Assembly (NCBI GenBank): GCA_034370385.1
Contig: JAXMKZ010000051.1
Location: 182,949 to 246,948 of the forward strand
Length of the DNA stretch: 64,000 nt
Reading direction: 5' to 3'
DNA from: Coriobacteriia bacterium
Lineage (GTDB): Bacteria; Actinomycetota; Coriobacteriia; Anaerosomatales; PHET01
Part shown: positions 39,311 through 49,200 of the stretch, piece after piece
Numbering within the stretch: position 1 is the first letter of the stretch
How the letters are laid out: each line of letters begins with the position of its first letter
The notes under the pieces: model-generated
What the model was told of the DNA's origin: nothing
The model's input: only the letters and a program-made list of their open reading frames with translations
Databases searched by the model: none
Position numbers and translations under genes: made by a program

Positions 39311-39922
39311 ATGTCACACCACGGCACATCACGCGCAGTCGCGCTCATCCTTGTCGCCCTGTTCGCCGCCCTTGTCATGCCCGTGGGCGCGCATGCCATC
39401 ACGCGCGCCGAGGTCCTGGCACGTGGCGAGCGCTGGATATCGACCAAGACGCCCTACAGCCAGTCCCGCTACGCCCGGCTGGACGGACGCCTGATCGCGA
39501 CGAGCACGACGAACCCCGCGCGCTACGGATATCGCACCGACTGCTCAGGCTTCGTATCGATGACTCTGGGCCTGACCGACCGATCGGGCCGGCCGCTCTC
39601 GCTTTCGACGGCCGCACTCGATGACGTCATGCGCCCCATCACCAAGCGCGAGCTGCTTCCCGGCGACATCATCTTGCGCCCGAAGGATCTCAAGATCGGC
39701 GGCAAGCCGGTGGCGTACGGCCACGCGGTGGTGTTTGCCGGATGGGTCGATGAGAAGCAGACGCGCTACGTCGCCTACCACCAGTCGTCCAGCGGTCGCG
39801 GAGCGGTTCGCGCCCAGGTGGACTGGGGTGTGTCCGGCTTCTGGAAGGAGCGGGGCTTCGCTCCGTACCGCTGCATGCTCGTGAACGAGCGGGTCAAGAT
39901 CAGCGGGTCGTCGGGTAAGTGA
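39311..39922 (+). CDS. Secreted NlpC/P60-like protein
   Basis: The 203-aa product has a signal peptide (~1-29, ending A-H-A). Its NlpC/P60-like core has nucleophile C78 in R-T-D-C-S-G-F-V-S-M and H138 in Y-G-H-A-V-V-F-A-G-W, with a G-D-I-I-L-R-P-K strand before it. It is thus probably a wall hydrolase or amidase. ATG 39311 is preceded by an SD-like cagg; an in-frame GTG at 39305 is an alternative. A TATACT box at 39262-39267 is a possible -10. Its stop overlaps rlmKL by 4 nt, an odd pairing with an rRNA enzyme. Confidence 0.78.
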   Translation: MSHHGTSRAVALILVALFAALVMPVGAHAITRAEVLARGERWISTKTPYSQSRYARLDGRLIATSTTNPARYGYRTDCSGFVSMTLGLTDRSGRPLSLSTAALDDVMRPITKRELLPGDIILRPKDLKIGGKPVAYGHAVVFAGWVDEKQTRYVAYHQSSSGRGAVRAQVDWGVSGFWKERGFAPYRCMLVNERVKISGSSGK

Positions 39923-42093
39923 GCGAGAAGCAGTCCTTCTACGCACCGTGCGCGCGCGGTCTGGAGCCCCTGCTTGACGATGAGCTGCGCCGGCTCCGGA
40001 TCCGAGGAGTGAGGCCGCAGCGTTCGGGCGTTTTGTTCACCGGGCGCTTGCCGGACGTCTACCGAGCGCTCCTGTGGTCGAGATTCGCCTCGCGCATCCT
40101 GTTGTCGCTCGGGGATGCGGATGCGACGAGCGCCGACGGGCTCTACGAGGCCGCGCACGACATCCCCTGGGAGGACCACATCCGCCCCTCGGGTACGATC
40201 GCCGTCGATGCGGTCGGCATGAATGCGGCGCTGCGCAACACGCAGTTCACCGCGGTGCGGGTCAAGGACGCCATCGCCGATCGTCTGCGTGAGCGATTCG
40301 GCGAGCGACCCAGCGTCGACACGTCCGCGCCCGATGTTCGCGTCAACGTGGTGGTGGGGGAGTCCCGAGCTCGGCTGTCGATCGACCTGTCGGGCGACGC
40401 CTTGCACCGGCGCGGCTACCGCGAGCAGGGCGTGCAGGTTGCGGCTCCCATGAAGGAGACACTCGCGGCAGCAGTGCTCGGGTTTGGAGGGTGGCCGCAG
40501 ACGGCCGCTGCGGGCGGTGCGTTCCTCGACCCGCTGTGCGGATCGGGCACCTTGGCTATCGAGGCCGCGTGGATGGCGGGTGACGTCGCGCCGGGCATTC
40601 TGCGGGCGCGGTGGGGTTTTGAGCGTTGGCTCGGTCACGACGCCGCTGCGTGGGATGCGCTGGTGGGCGAGGCTGACGAGCGGTGCGAAGCCGGGCTTGA
40701 GAAGCTCGTCCCGATAGCCGCCTCGGACTCCGACCCGGCGGCGATCGAGATCGCCCGCGCGTGCGTTCGTCGAGCGGGGCTGGACAAACATGTCGTCCTC
40801 TCGGTGTCGGCCGTTGCTGACGCCGCGGTCCCAGCCGGTGCCGCCACGGGACTGGTCGCCTGCAATCCCCCCTATGGCGAGCGGTTGTCTGATCGGCGTG
40901 ATCTGCCCTCGCTCTACCGCGATCTCTCCGTGCTCATGCGCGAGCGCTGCGACGGCTACGGGCTCGCCATCATCACGAGCGACGAGTCGCTCGAGCGTGG
41001 ACTGGGCGTGCGGGCAGCACGGACCCACGAACTGTTCAACGGCCGAATCCCCGCCAAGGCGTACGTGTTCGACTCGGCGAACGGGTGGGCCGCGCCATCA
41101 GCGTCAGCCGGCGGAGCGGACCCCTCGGTAGAGGCCTTCGCGAATCGGCTGCGCAAGATGGCGAAGCACTTCGGCACATGGGCTCGGCGCACGGGTGTTT
41201 CGTGCTATCGCGTCTACGATGCCGATCTTCCCGACTTCAACGTGGCCATCGACGTGTACGGCGCTGCTGGGGACGAAGGCCGCACCTGGATCCACCTGGC
41301 AGAGTACGCGCCGCCGGCCGACATCGACCCGCGGCGGGCAGCGGAGCGGCTCGACCTGGCGGCCGAGGTCTCAGCCGAGGTGTTTGGAGTGCCTCGCGAT
41401 GCGGTGTTCGTGAAGCGGCGCGAGAAACAGCGCGGGAGCGCTCAGTACGAGCGGGTCTCGCAATCCAGCGTCACCGGCATCATCGCTGAGGGCGGGCTGC
41501 ACTTCGAGATCAACCTTTCTGACTACCTCGACACGGGACTGTTTCTCGATCATCGCGAGACGCGTGCTTGGGTGCGCGAGCTTGCCGGCGGCAAGAGGTT
41601 CTTGAACCTGTTCGCCTACACGGGCAGCGTGAGTGCGTACGCCGCGGCAGGCGGCGCGGCGTCCACCACCACGGTGGACCTGTCGCAGACCTATCTGGAC
41701 TGGGCCCGGCGCAATCTCGAGCGCAATGGCTTCAGCGGCAATGAACACCGGTTGGTTCGGGCCGACGTGCTCACGTGGATCGGGGCGGCGCGCGAACGTG
41801 GCGAACGGTTCGATCTCATCTTCTGCGACCCCCCGACGTTCTCCAACTCCAAGCGCATGGATGACACGTGGGACGTGCAGCGCGACCACGCTGAGCTGCT
41901 GTCTGCGGTCGCGGAGCTTCTCGCGGAGGACGGCACCATCATCTTCTCGTGTAACCGGCGCAAGTTCGTCTTGGACGAGGAGGCGCTCGCTTCGGCCGGG
42001 CTGGCGGTTCGCGACGTCACGCGCCGCACGACCCCGAAGGACTTCGACCGCACGCCCCCGGCGCACCACTGCTGGACGATTCGGCGCGCCTGA
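39919..42093 (+). CDS. rlmKL: Bifunctional 23S rRNA methyltransferase RlmKL
   Basis: One 724-aa chain holds both 23S rRNA guanine methyltransferases (m2G2445 and m7G2069 in E. coli). The order is: THUMP-containing N-terminal domain (~1-160); RlmL domain with FLDPLCGSGTLAIEAAWMA and catalytic N-P-P-Y (VACNPPYGERL, ~residue 315); then RlmK domain with FLNLFAYTGSVSAYAA and D-P-P-T-F-S-N. The length fits the fused family. GTG 39919 overlaps the upstream stop by 4 nt. Confidence 0.95.
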   Translation: MSEKQSFYAPCARGLEPLLDDELRRLRIRGVRPQRSGVLFTGRLPDVYRALLWSRFASRILLSLGDADATSADGLYEAAHDIPWEDHIRPSGTIAVDAVGMNAALRNTQFTAVRVKDAIADRLRERFGERPSVDTSAPDVRVNVVVGESRARLSIDLSGDALHRRGYREQGVQVAAPMKETLAAAVLGFGGWPQTAAAGGAFLDPLCGSGTLAIEAAWMAGDVAPGILRARWGFERWLGHDAAAWDALVGEADERCEAGLEKLVPIAASDSDPAAIEIARACVRRAGLDKHVVLSVSAVADAAVPAGAATGLVACNPPYGERLSDRRDLPSLYRDLSVLMRERCDGYGLAIITSDESLERGLGVRAARTHELFNGRIPAKAYVFDSANGWAAPSASAGGADPSVEAFANRLRKMAKHFGTWARRTGVSCYRVYDADLPDFNVAIDVYGAAGDEGRTWIHLAEYAPPADIDPRRAAERLDLAAEVSAEVFGVPRDAVFVKRREKQRGSAQYERVSQSSVTGIIAEGGLHFEINLSDYLDTGLFLDHRETRAWVRELAGGKRFLNLFAYTGSVSAYAAAGGAASTTTVDLSQTYLDWARRNLERNGFSGNEHRLVRADVLTWIGAARERGERFDLIFCDPPTFSNSKRMDDTWDVQRDHAELLSAVAELLAEDGTIIFSCNRRKFVLDEEALASAGLAVRDVTRRTTPKDFDRTPPAHHCWTIRRA

Positions 42094-42116
42094 GAGTTGG
42101 CGTCGGAATCGGTCTG

Positions 42117-42145
42117 TTGCAAACGGTTGCAAACCGTGGTACTCT
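42117..42145 (+). promoter_or_regulatory. Toxin-antitoxin promoter and operator
   Basis: TTGCAA (42117-42122) and TACTCT (42140-42145) are a -35/-10 pair with a 17-bp spacer. TTGCAAAC occurs twice, at 42117-42124 and 42127-42134, exactly 10 bp apart, so one repeat overlaps the -35 and the next lies on the same helix face. This is how ribbon-helix-helix antitoxins usually repress their own operon. The antitoxin begins about 36 nt further on. Confidence 0.6.
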
Positions 42146-42180
42146 GGCGTGGAGATTTCAGGTGCGATGAAGGAGCAAGG

Positions 42181-42435
42181 GTGGGGCGTACGGCCGTGAC
42201 GATCGGGTTCTCTGTACCGCCTGAGACAGCGAGGCTCGTGGATCGCATGGCGGCCAACGAGGGCCGCAGTCGCAGCGAACTCTTTCGCGACATGGTGCGC
42301 GTCTATCGAGAGCAGCGTGAGCTCGAGGTGTTCGAAGATATCGCCGCCCACGGGCACGAACAGGCGGAGAACCGCGGAATCCGGACCGAAGCGGACGTGG
42401 AGAGAGTGATTTCGGAGTCCCGGAGTGACCGGTAG
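42181..42435 (+). CDS. Ribbon-helix-helix antitoxin (CopG/Arc-like)
   Basis: The 84-aa protein starts with an RHH DNA-binding fold: strand T-A-V-T-I-G-F-S-V, then helices E-T-A-R-L-V-D-R-M-A and R-S-R-S-E-L-F-R-D-M-V-R-V-Y. An acidic C-terminal part follows that presumably binds the toxin. GTG 42181 has SD gaaggag about 7 nt upstream; the frame upstream of it overlaps the promoter. The PIN toxin begins 10 nt before its stop, a normal antitoxin-first arrangement. Confidence 0.85.
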   Translation: MGRTAVTIGFSVPPETARLVDRMAANEGRSRSELFRDMVRVYREQRELEVFEDIAAHGHEQAENRGIRTEADVERVISESRSDR

Positions 42436-42838
42436 GTCGGTGGTCCTTGACACCAACGTCTACGTCTCGGCGTACGCGTTCGGTGGAGTGCCTGCCGAGA
42501 TCATGCGAGCGGCGATCACGCATGAGATCGAGATCGCCACGTCGCCGGCGATTCTCGCCGAACTCGCCCGCGTGCTCGTCGACAAGCTGGGCTTCAGTCA
42601 GTCCCGAGTGGAGGACGTGGTGCGGCAGATCGCGCGGGTCGCCACGGTCGTCAAGCCGCGCGTTTCCCTTGACGTCATTGCTGACGATCCCGATAACCGC
42701 GTGCTTGAGTGCGCGCTAGAGTCGGAGGCGAGCTTCATCGTTTCGGGAGACCGGCACCTGCTTGAGCTGGGCGAGTTCGAGGGCGTCCTGATCATCTCGT
42801 GCGCCGAGGCTGCCGAACGGTGGTGCGGCTCAAGCTAG
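42425..42838 (+). CDS. PIN-domain toxin (COG1569-like)
   Basis: The 137-aa protein has a PIN fold with acidic metal ligands: V-L-D-T-N-V-Y-V-S-A-Y-A-F-G-G at the N-terminus, E-L-A-R-V-L near the middle, D-D-P-D-N-R-V-L-E-C-A and S-G-D-R-H-L-L-E-L at the C-terminal half. PIN toxins cleave RNA when not held by their antitoxin. The GTG start at 42425 overlaps the antitoxin by 11 nt. The family (putative PIN toxin with RHH antitoxin) is well supported; the RNA target is unknown. Confidence 0.85.
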   Translation: MTGRSVVLDTNVYVSAYAFGGVPAEIMRAAITHEIEIATSPAILAELARVLVDKLGFSQSRVEDVVRQIARVATVVKPRVSLDVIADDPDNRVLECALESEASFIVSGDRHLLELGEFEGVLIISCAEAAERWCGSS

Positions 42839-42902
42839 GTCGCAGCGCCTGGGGCCGGGATCCATGCGCGACCTCGCGGCCTCGACGGCGTGCAGAGACG
42901 TC

Positions 42903-42931
42903 CTGGCACTGCTTGACCCGTGAAGTATAAT
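42903..42931 (+). promoter_or_regulatory. Promoter of the synthase/hydro-lyase operon
   Basis: A perfect TATAAT at 42926-42931 and a -35-like CTGGCA at 42903-42908 have a 17-bp spacer. The leader of about 95 nt before the synthase gene shows no clear T-box or attenuator. Confidence 0.5.
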
Positions 42932-43033
42932 TACGCCCGCTGTGCCCGTCTTGCGGTGCGCGCAGGCGTGAAGCCGCGTTTCACCGTTCGGGTTCGCCCG
43001 CCCCGCCGTTAGAGATGTTGGAGGATTCGCCGC

Positions 43034-44227
43034 GTGGAGACGACGCAGATCTGGGAGATGCCCGTCGAGAGCAAGCTCGGCAACGCGCCGGTCAAGCTGG
43101 ACGACACGACCCTGCGTGACGGCGAGCAGACCGCCGGCGTGGTCTTCTCGAATGCGGAGAAGGTCGCCATCGCCACGATGCTCGACGAGATCGGCATCGA
43201 CCAGATCGAGGCCGGCATCCCGGTCATGGGTGGCGATGAGCGCGACGTCATCGAAGAGATCGCACACCTCGGCCTCAAGGCCAGCGTCTTGGGCTGGAAC
43301 CGCGCGAACGTCGCCGACATCAAGACCTCCATCGACTGCGGAGTTGACGCCGTCGCTATCTCGCTTGCCACGAGTGACATCCACATCGAGACGAAGCTCA
43401 TGAAGGACCGCGCGTGGGTCCTCGACTCCATTCGCGAGGCGGTCGCGTTCGCCAAGAGCCACGACGTGTACGTATCGGTGAACGCCGAGGATGCCTCGCG
43501 CACGAGTTTCGAGTTCTTGCTCGAGTATGCGGCTGCGGCGAAGGCCGAGGGTGCCGACCGTCTGCGCTTCTGCGACACCATCGGCATCATGGAGCCCTTC
43601 CGCACGTACAAGGTCATCAAGGAGCTCATCGAGCACACAGGGCTCGAGATAGAGATGCATACCCACAACGACTTCGGCATGGCGGTAGCCAACGCTATCG
43701 CCGGCATTCACGGCGGAGCGACGTGGGTCAACGTCACCGTTGGCGGCTTGGGCGAGCGGGCCGGCAACGCGGCGTTCGAAGAGGTCGTCATGGCGCTCAA
43801 GTACCTCGAGGGCTTCGAGCTCGAAGCCGATACGAAGCGCTTCACCGAACTGGTCGACTTCGTCATGACGGCAGCCGGCCGTACGGTTCCCGTGTGGAAG
43901 CCGGTCGTGGGCAGCAATATGTTCGCGCACGAGAGTGGTATCCACGCTGACGGCGTCATCAAGAACCCCAAGACCTACGAGGTGTTCAGTCCCGACGAGG
44001 TCGGCGGCGAGCGTCAGATCGTCGTCGGCAAGCACTCCGGCAGCCGCACGCTGGAGATGAAGTTCGGCGAGTACGGTATTCCGCTGTCGCGGGAGCACGC
44101 CACCGCGCTGCTGCCGCACGTCCGCACCAAGGCCATCGAGCTCAAGCGCCCGCTCTTCGACAAAGAGCTTGTAGAGTTGTTCCGCGAGTTCATCGTCACC
44201 GAGCATGGAGTCGATACCGGCGCTTAA
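43034..44227 (+). CDS. LeuA/homocitrate synthase family acyltransferase (homocitrate synthase or Re-citrate synthase)
   Basis: The 397-aa enzyme condenses acetyl-CoA with a 2-oxoacid. It shows L-D-D-T-T-L-R-D-G-E-Q-T-A-G-V-V-F (metal/substrate Arg and Asp), I-E-A-G-I-P-V-M-G and the metal-binding M-H-T-H-N-D-F-G-M-A-V-A-N. The short length, without the LeuA regulatory domain, and the I-E-A-G-I-P-V-M-G pattern favour the homocitrate synthase/NifV branch over leucine-type LeuA. Re-citrate synthases of anaerobes belong to the same branch. Next come LeuC- and LeuD-like genes; a NADP-type isocitrate dehydrogenase lies at 61 kb. These neighbours suggest either a homocitrate or a citrate route. Feedback by leucine is unlikely given the missing domain. 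Confidence 0.85.
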   Translation: METTQIWEMPVESKLGNAPVKLDDTTLRDGEQTAGVVFSNAEKVAIATMLDEIGIDQIEAGIPVMGGDERDVIEEIAHLGLKASVLGWNRANVADIKTSIDCGVDAVAISLATSDIHIETKLMKDRAWVLDSIREAVAFAKSHDVYVSVNAEDASRTSFEFLLEYAAAAKAEGADRLRFCDTIGIMEPFRTYKVIKELIEHTGLEIEMHTHNDFGMAVANAIAGIHGGATWVNVTVGGLGERAGNAAFEEVVMALKYLEGFELEADTKRFTELVDFVMTAAGRTVPVWKPVVGSNMFAHESGIHADGVIKNPKTYEVFSPDEVGGERQIVVGKHSGSRTLEMKFGEYGIPLSREHATALLPHVRTKAIELKRPLFDKELVELFREFIVTEHGVDTGA

Positions 44228-44253
44228 GTCCGCACACCGCACGACCGAGGAGA

Positions 44254-45525
44254 GTGATTCCCCTGCCAGGCAAGACCATCGCAGAGAAGATCTTCAGCAA
44301 CCATTCGGACACCGATGCGCACGCTGGCGACATCGTCGTGGCCGACGTCGACTTCGTCATGGGCCAAGATGGCACGACGCCGCTAGCCATTCGCGCGCTG
44401 GCCAACATGGGGGTGACCGAGGTCTTCGACCCGGCAAAGGTCGCGGTCGTCATGGACCACAGCTCGCCGAGCCCCATCGAAGGGGTCAGCGCGCTCCACA
44501 CGATGATGCGTGAGTTCGGCAAGCAGACAGGAGCCACCGTCTACGACGTGGGCGAGGGCGTCTGCCATCAGCTCATCCCCGAGAAGGGTCACGTGGTCCC
44601 GGGCGATCTCATGGTCGGCTGTGACTCACACACCTGCACCTACGGTGCCCTGGGCGTCTTCTCGACCGGCGTCGGTTCGACTGACGGCGCTGCCGCGATG
44701 GCGTCGGGCAAGCTGTGGTTCAAGGTGCCCGACACCATGAAGGTCACCTACACGGGGACGATGCAGCCGGGCGTCTTCAGCAAGGACCTGATTCTTCACC
44801 TCGCCGGACAGATCGGTGTGGACGGCGCGACCTATGAGGCCATCGAGTTCCACGGCCCGGTGATCGATGCGCTGTCGGTCGAGGCGCGCATGACGATCAG
44901 CAATATGGCCATCGAGGTGGGCGCGAAGGCGGGCCTCATGAAGGCCGACGCCAAGACGCTCGCGTGGTTTGACGGGCGTGGCGAGAAGACGCCGAATCCT
45001 CAGGATCCCGACGCCGACGCGGTGTATGCGAAGGAGATCACCTTCGACGCGAGCACCATCGGACCGCAGATCTCCAAGCCGCACGCCGTCGACAACGTCT
45101 CGCCCATCGAAGAGGTTGAGGGAACGCCGATAGCCGAGGGCGTCTTGGGCACCTGCACGAACGGCCGCCTGGAAGATTTCGCTATCGCCGCGAGTATCCT
45201 GAAGGGTCGGCGCGTGCACCCCGACGTCCGCTTTATCGTCGCCCCCGCATCCCGGCAGATCCTGCTTGATGCCATCGAGGCAGGCTACATCCAGACGTTG
45301 GTTGAAGCGGGCGCGGCGCTCGTGACCCCCGGCTGCGGCCCGTGCGTGGGCACCCACAACGGCGTGCCATCCGACGGCGAGAACGTCATCTCCACGGCGA
45401 ACCGCAACTTCAAGGGTCGCATGGGCAACAGTAACTCGTTCATCTATCTGGGCAGTCCGGCGACGGTGGCCGCATCGGTCATCGAGGCCAAGATCACCGA
45501 TCCGCGTAAGTACTTCGCGGGGTAG
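44254..45525 (+). CDS. leuC: 3-isopropylmalate/homoaconitate dehydratase large subunit (LeuC/HacA family)
   Basis: The 423-aa large subunit of an aconitase-type hydro-lyase carries M-D-H-S-S-P-S (substrate loop), V-G-C-D-S-H-T-C-T-Y-G-A-L-G-V, T-C-T-N-G-R-L-E-D-F and P-G-C-G-P-C-V-G-T-H-N-G-V. These cysteines are the [4Fe-4S] ligands. It is the archaeal/LeuC2-like type, which may act on isopropylmalate, homoaconitate or citrate; specificity is not decided by these motifs, so the symbol is family-level. The start is taken as GTG 44254, but the SD gaggaga lies only 1-3 nt before it. CTG 44263, in-frame and 9-10 nt after the SD, is a possible real start. Confidence 0.86.
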   Translation: MIPLPGKTIAEKIFSNHSDTDAHAGDIVVADVDFVMGQDGTTPLAIRALANMGVTEVFDPAKVAVVMDHSSPSPIEGVSALHTMMREFGKQTGATVYDVGEGVCHQLIPEKGHVVPGDLMVGCDSHTCTYGALGVFSTGVGSTDGAAAMASGKLWFKVPDTMKVTYTGTMQPGVFSKDLILHLAGQIGVDGATYEAIEFHGPVIDALSVEARMTISNMAIEVGAKAGLMKADAKTLAWFDGRGEKTPNPQDPDADAVYAKEITFDASTIGPQISKPHAVDNVSPIEEVEGTPIAEGVLGTCTNGRLEDFAIAASILKGRRVHPDVRFIVAPASRQILLDAIEAGYIQTLVEAGAALVTPGCGPCVGTHNGVPSDGENVISTANRNFKGRMGNSNSFIYLGSPATVAASVIEAKITDPRKYFAG

Positions 45526-45595
45526 TGCACGGTACCGAGACGACGACCGGCGTCACGTGAGTGGCGCGAGGATGAGGACCAAGGAGTCACGAAGC

Positions 45596-46096
45596 ATGGA
45601 ACTCAAGGCGAAGGCCTTCAAGTACGGCGATGATATCAACACCGACTACATCATCAGCGGCAAGTACAAGTTCAAGTCCGCTGATATGGAAGCCATGGCG
45701 CACCACGCCATGGAGGAGCTTGACCCGGACTACTACGCGAAAGTGAAGCCCGAAGGCGGCTTCCTCGTGGCCGGCAAGAACTTCGGCATGGGCTCGAGCC
45801 GCGAGCAGGCTCCGCTGGTGCTGATCCACAGCAACACGAAGGCGGTTCTGGCCAAGGGGTTCGCGCGCATCTTCTACCGCAACGCGATCAACACCGGTCT
45901 GCCCGTGGTCGAGTGCGACACCGATCTCATCGACGAGGGTGACGAACTCGTCGTCGACCTCGAGACCGGAGTGGTCCAGAACCTCACCATGGGCACCGAG
46001 ATCCCGTTCCCGCCGCTGCCCCCGGTCATGGCGCAGCTGCTGGCCGATGGCGGACTGGTGGAGCACTTCAAGAAGCACGGCGGCTTCAACCTCTAG
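45596..46096 (+). CDS. leuD: 3-isopropylmalate/homoaconitate dehydratase small subunit (LeuD/HacB family)
   Basis: The 166-aa swivelling small subunit shows K-Y-G-D-D-I-N-T-D-Y-I-I-S-G-K-Y-K-F, G-K-N-F-G-M-G-S-S-R-E-Q-A-P and A-K-G-F-A-R-I-F-Y-R-N-A-I-N-T-G-L-P. The loop right after I-I-S reads Y-K-F-K, not the Y-L-R-T or Y-L-R-M seen in archaeal homoaconitase and isopropylmalate isomerase, so substrate choice is open. ATG 45596 follows the SD aaggag by ~10 nt; the longer frame from 45557 is less likely. It partners the leuC-like gene 70 nt upstream. Confidence 0.86.
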   Translation: MELKAKAFKYGDDINTDYIISGKYKFKSADMEAMAHHAMEELDPDYYAKVKPEGGFLVAGKNFGMGSSREQAPLVLIHSNTKAVLAKGFARIFYRNAINTGLPVVECDTDLIDEGDELVVDLETGVVQNLTMGTEIPFPPLPPVMAQLLADGGLVEHFKKHGGFNL

Positions 46097-46120
46097 CATG
46101 CGTTCGGGCAACAGGTTCAG

Positions 46121-46150
46121 ACGGGCTGCCCTCGGGCTGCCCGTTTGCTT
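46121..46150 (+). terminator. Rho-independent terminator after the leuD-like gene
   Basis: ACGGGC (46121-46126) pairs with GCCCGT (46139-46144), with an inner GCCC/GGGC pairing, followed by a T-rich tract (tttgctt). It ends the synthase-leuCD operon. Confidence 0.68.
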
Positions 46151-46275
46151 TCCCCGGGCTCCTTCAGGGCGGGAAGTTTCGCGAGAGCGGGGTATATACG
46201 CATCGCAACCGGGGAGTCGGCAAGCCGGAACAATGGGGCCCGGTCAGGGCGCTCCGGTGACCTGGGGGATCGGCC

Positions 46276-49200
46276 ATGACTCACTCACCGCGCGGGCACG
46301 CCCGCATCGCGCTCGCTTTCGCATGCCTTGTTGTAGCGCTGAGCATTCCGTCTAGGGCCGCCGGCGCCACCGTCAGCGAGGTCCGAGTAACGCCTGCGGT
46401 GTTCTCGCCGGCAATCGCGCCCAAGAAGGCCACGCTGTCCTTCCGGCTCTCGGCGAACACGCGGGTGATTGTCAGGGTCTACAACTCCTCGGGCTCGGGC
46501 AAGCGGCTCTATCTCGGGACTCTTGGCGCCGGGGCACGACGGTTCGTGTGGGACGGGCGAAGGACCGATGGCAGACTCGTCACCGATGGGGTGTATCGGT
46601 TCACGGTTGCGCGGGCGACGTCCAGCGGCAGCCCTATCTCGCCCTACCTCGCTACAGCCGATGTCACCGTGGACACGAAGAAGCCGATCGTCAACGTGGT
46701 TTCCGTGGCGCCCAGGACGATATCGCCGGCTATCGAAGAGTCGCTGACCATCGAGTTCCGGCCCTACGATGGCGTGGGTAGTGGCCGCACGGTGTCAGCC
46801 ACCCTGCAGGTCCTGAACGAGGCGGGCTCGGTCGTCGCTGTGGTTCCCGTCGGCACGGTGCCGGCAGCGGGACGCGCGTACGCGCGCTGGGATGGAACCC
46901 GCACCGGCGGTGGCGATGTTCCGGTCGGGAAGTACTCGCTGCGCGTGAGGTGCGTCGACCGCGCCGGCAACGTCGGTGTTTCGCCGACGGAGAGCGTGTG
47001 GGTCAACGAGCTGGGCAGGATACACCGCTACTCGGAACTGGGGACCACTGGCTACTGGGGCATCGTGCGGATGGATGTGTCGCCGGACGGGCACACGCAC
47101 ATGGTCTTCAATGACGGCAAGACAGACCAGGTCATCTACCGCCAGCTGGACCGGTACGGCAACACGATGGTCGGTCCGCACATCCTGGCCAAGGCTCCCG
47201 ACCGCATGGACGATTCCGCCATACCGGATGTCGCTACCTCGCCGGACGGCGGAGCCTACGTGGTCTGGCGGGGCTACCGCTACGACTCGAAGGGGCGCAA
47301 ACTCAGCGGCCGGGCATTCTGGCTCGCGCGCATCGAGCGCTCGGGGCGGATTGCTTGGGTGAAGAACATCGCCGACATGACGGGGAGTGTCTACCCGTCA
47401 TCTCCCAGCGAGAATATCCGCGCCGACGTCGGGCCGGATGGGATCGTGCACCTCGTGTGTGCGAAGGTGAGCAGGCCGTCAGGCATCTTCTACGCAAGCT
47501 ATCGCCCTGACGGCAACGCGATGATGCCGTGGACTGAGGTCGCATCGTCAAGCCGCTCGGGCGACAACGTGTATCCGAACGTGCAGGTCGACTCGCAGAA
47601 CCGCGTACACATCGTGTGGCAGAGCTCCATGGGGCAGACCTCGGTGACGTCGAAGGAGCTGTACTACTCGCGGCTCGTGTTTTCGACGGTCGGTGACCGT
47701 CAGAATCCTGCTGACGGGACGATCTCCCAGCGCCGCCTCACGAGCGGATGGGGAACGAAGGGGTCCGTGAATTGGGCGCCCGAGCTGGCTTCGGGCAGTG
47801 ACGGCTCGCTCCACATCGCGTGGATCTATCGCGACTCGGGAGCCAACAGGCGCGTCATGTACACGAAGCTCGGCGCAGACGGCACCAAGGTCGGCGCAGA
47901 CAAGACGGTGGCCATCACGAGCGGTGTCGGCGCGACCGTTGCCGGCGCGCAGCGGCCCTGCGTCGTGTCCACGGCTGGCTGCGCTCAAGTCGTGTTCAGC
48001 GCGACTCCGAAGGGCACGAGCGGCGGTCGTATCGGCGTCGTTCGTGTGCCGGTGTCGGCAATCGGCGTGGTAGGAACCCCGGTGCTCCTGACCAACGCCG
48101 GGTCCACGCTCGCCTCACGCGACCTGCTCGGCGGCGTCGGGACTGGCCCCGACGGGAGACTGCGGGTCACCTACGACGCCCACCAACGCTATGCAAGCGG
48201 CACGGTCTACTACTCGCCGGCCTACGTCGATCAGGCTCTTGACGAGAAGGCGAACGACCCGTCTCGCCCCGACGTCCAGATCGACCTGGGGCACTTCGGG
48301 ACCGACTCGTCGAGGAGGCCACCCCGCTGGGGTTCGGCGGTCGATGTCGAGGTGCTCGTGCGCAACACCGGCTGGGTGAGGTCGCCCGGAGGTCAGCTCG
48401 TGCTCGAGAACCGGGGCGTCGAGATCGACCGCGAGAGCTTCGGCGCGCTCGACGTCGAACAGGCTCGCCCCGTCTCGCTGCGCTGGACGGTTCCCGAGAC
48501 GACGTCGTCCGTCGAAGTCCTCACGGTGCGCGTCATTCCTTCTGACGCCGCGACGCAGACGACGACCGACAACGACGTCGTCAGTGGTGCGGTGTTCATC
48601 GAGCTGCCGCCCACCGACGCAGGCATCGTCACGTCGCTCTACGACGAGACTTTGGACGAGGCGCATGATGACTGGTGGCCCGTCTACGAGGGCTCGGGGA
48701 CGCTTTCCGGTACGACCACGACGGGCACGCCGGTCTCGATCACCGACGGCACCGCCTCTTCGAACAAGTACTTCCCGCGTGTACCGCTTGGCACCTACTC
48801 CGTGAGCGTGTCGGCTCCTGGCCACGTGAACTCGCCGCCGCATCCTCAGACCGTCACCGTGGCTCGGGATGCGGCCGACCCGTACCGGATCGTCGTGACG
48901 CCCGCGCAGGCCTTCAAGATGTACCTGAACCGATGGGGAGGCATCGTCGGAGATGTCCGTAGCACCGATGGTTCCCCCGTTGTGAACGCTCGGTTGGCCC
49001 TGGATCCGTCGGCGCGCACCACGACGACGGTCGGCGCCGGCGCGGACTACACGCTGCGCAGGGTGCCTTCCGGCGAGTACCGGATCCGCGTGCGGGCCCA
49101 GAACCACAAGCGGATGATCCTCGACCACACAGTGACCGCCGGCGTGACCCAGACGGTGCCCATTCGCATGGAGCGCACCACGAAGGGTTACCTCGAGGGC

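Noticed and set aside
42830..44242. 470-codon minus-strand frame across the synthase gene
   Set aside because: It is antisense to the LeuA-family synthase and would also remove the TATAAT promoter region; the translation resembles no family.
46151..46275. Leader of the 1,311-aa protein gene as a c-di-GMP or c-di-AMP riboswitch
   Set aside because: The conserved GGGCAAACC/GCAAAGCC and GACAGCTAACC-type blocks are absent; only a short TATATA box and one weak hairpin are seen.
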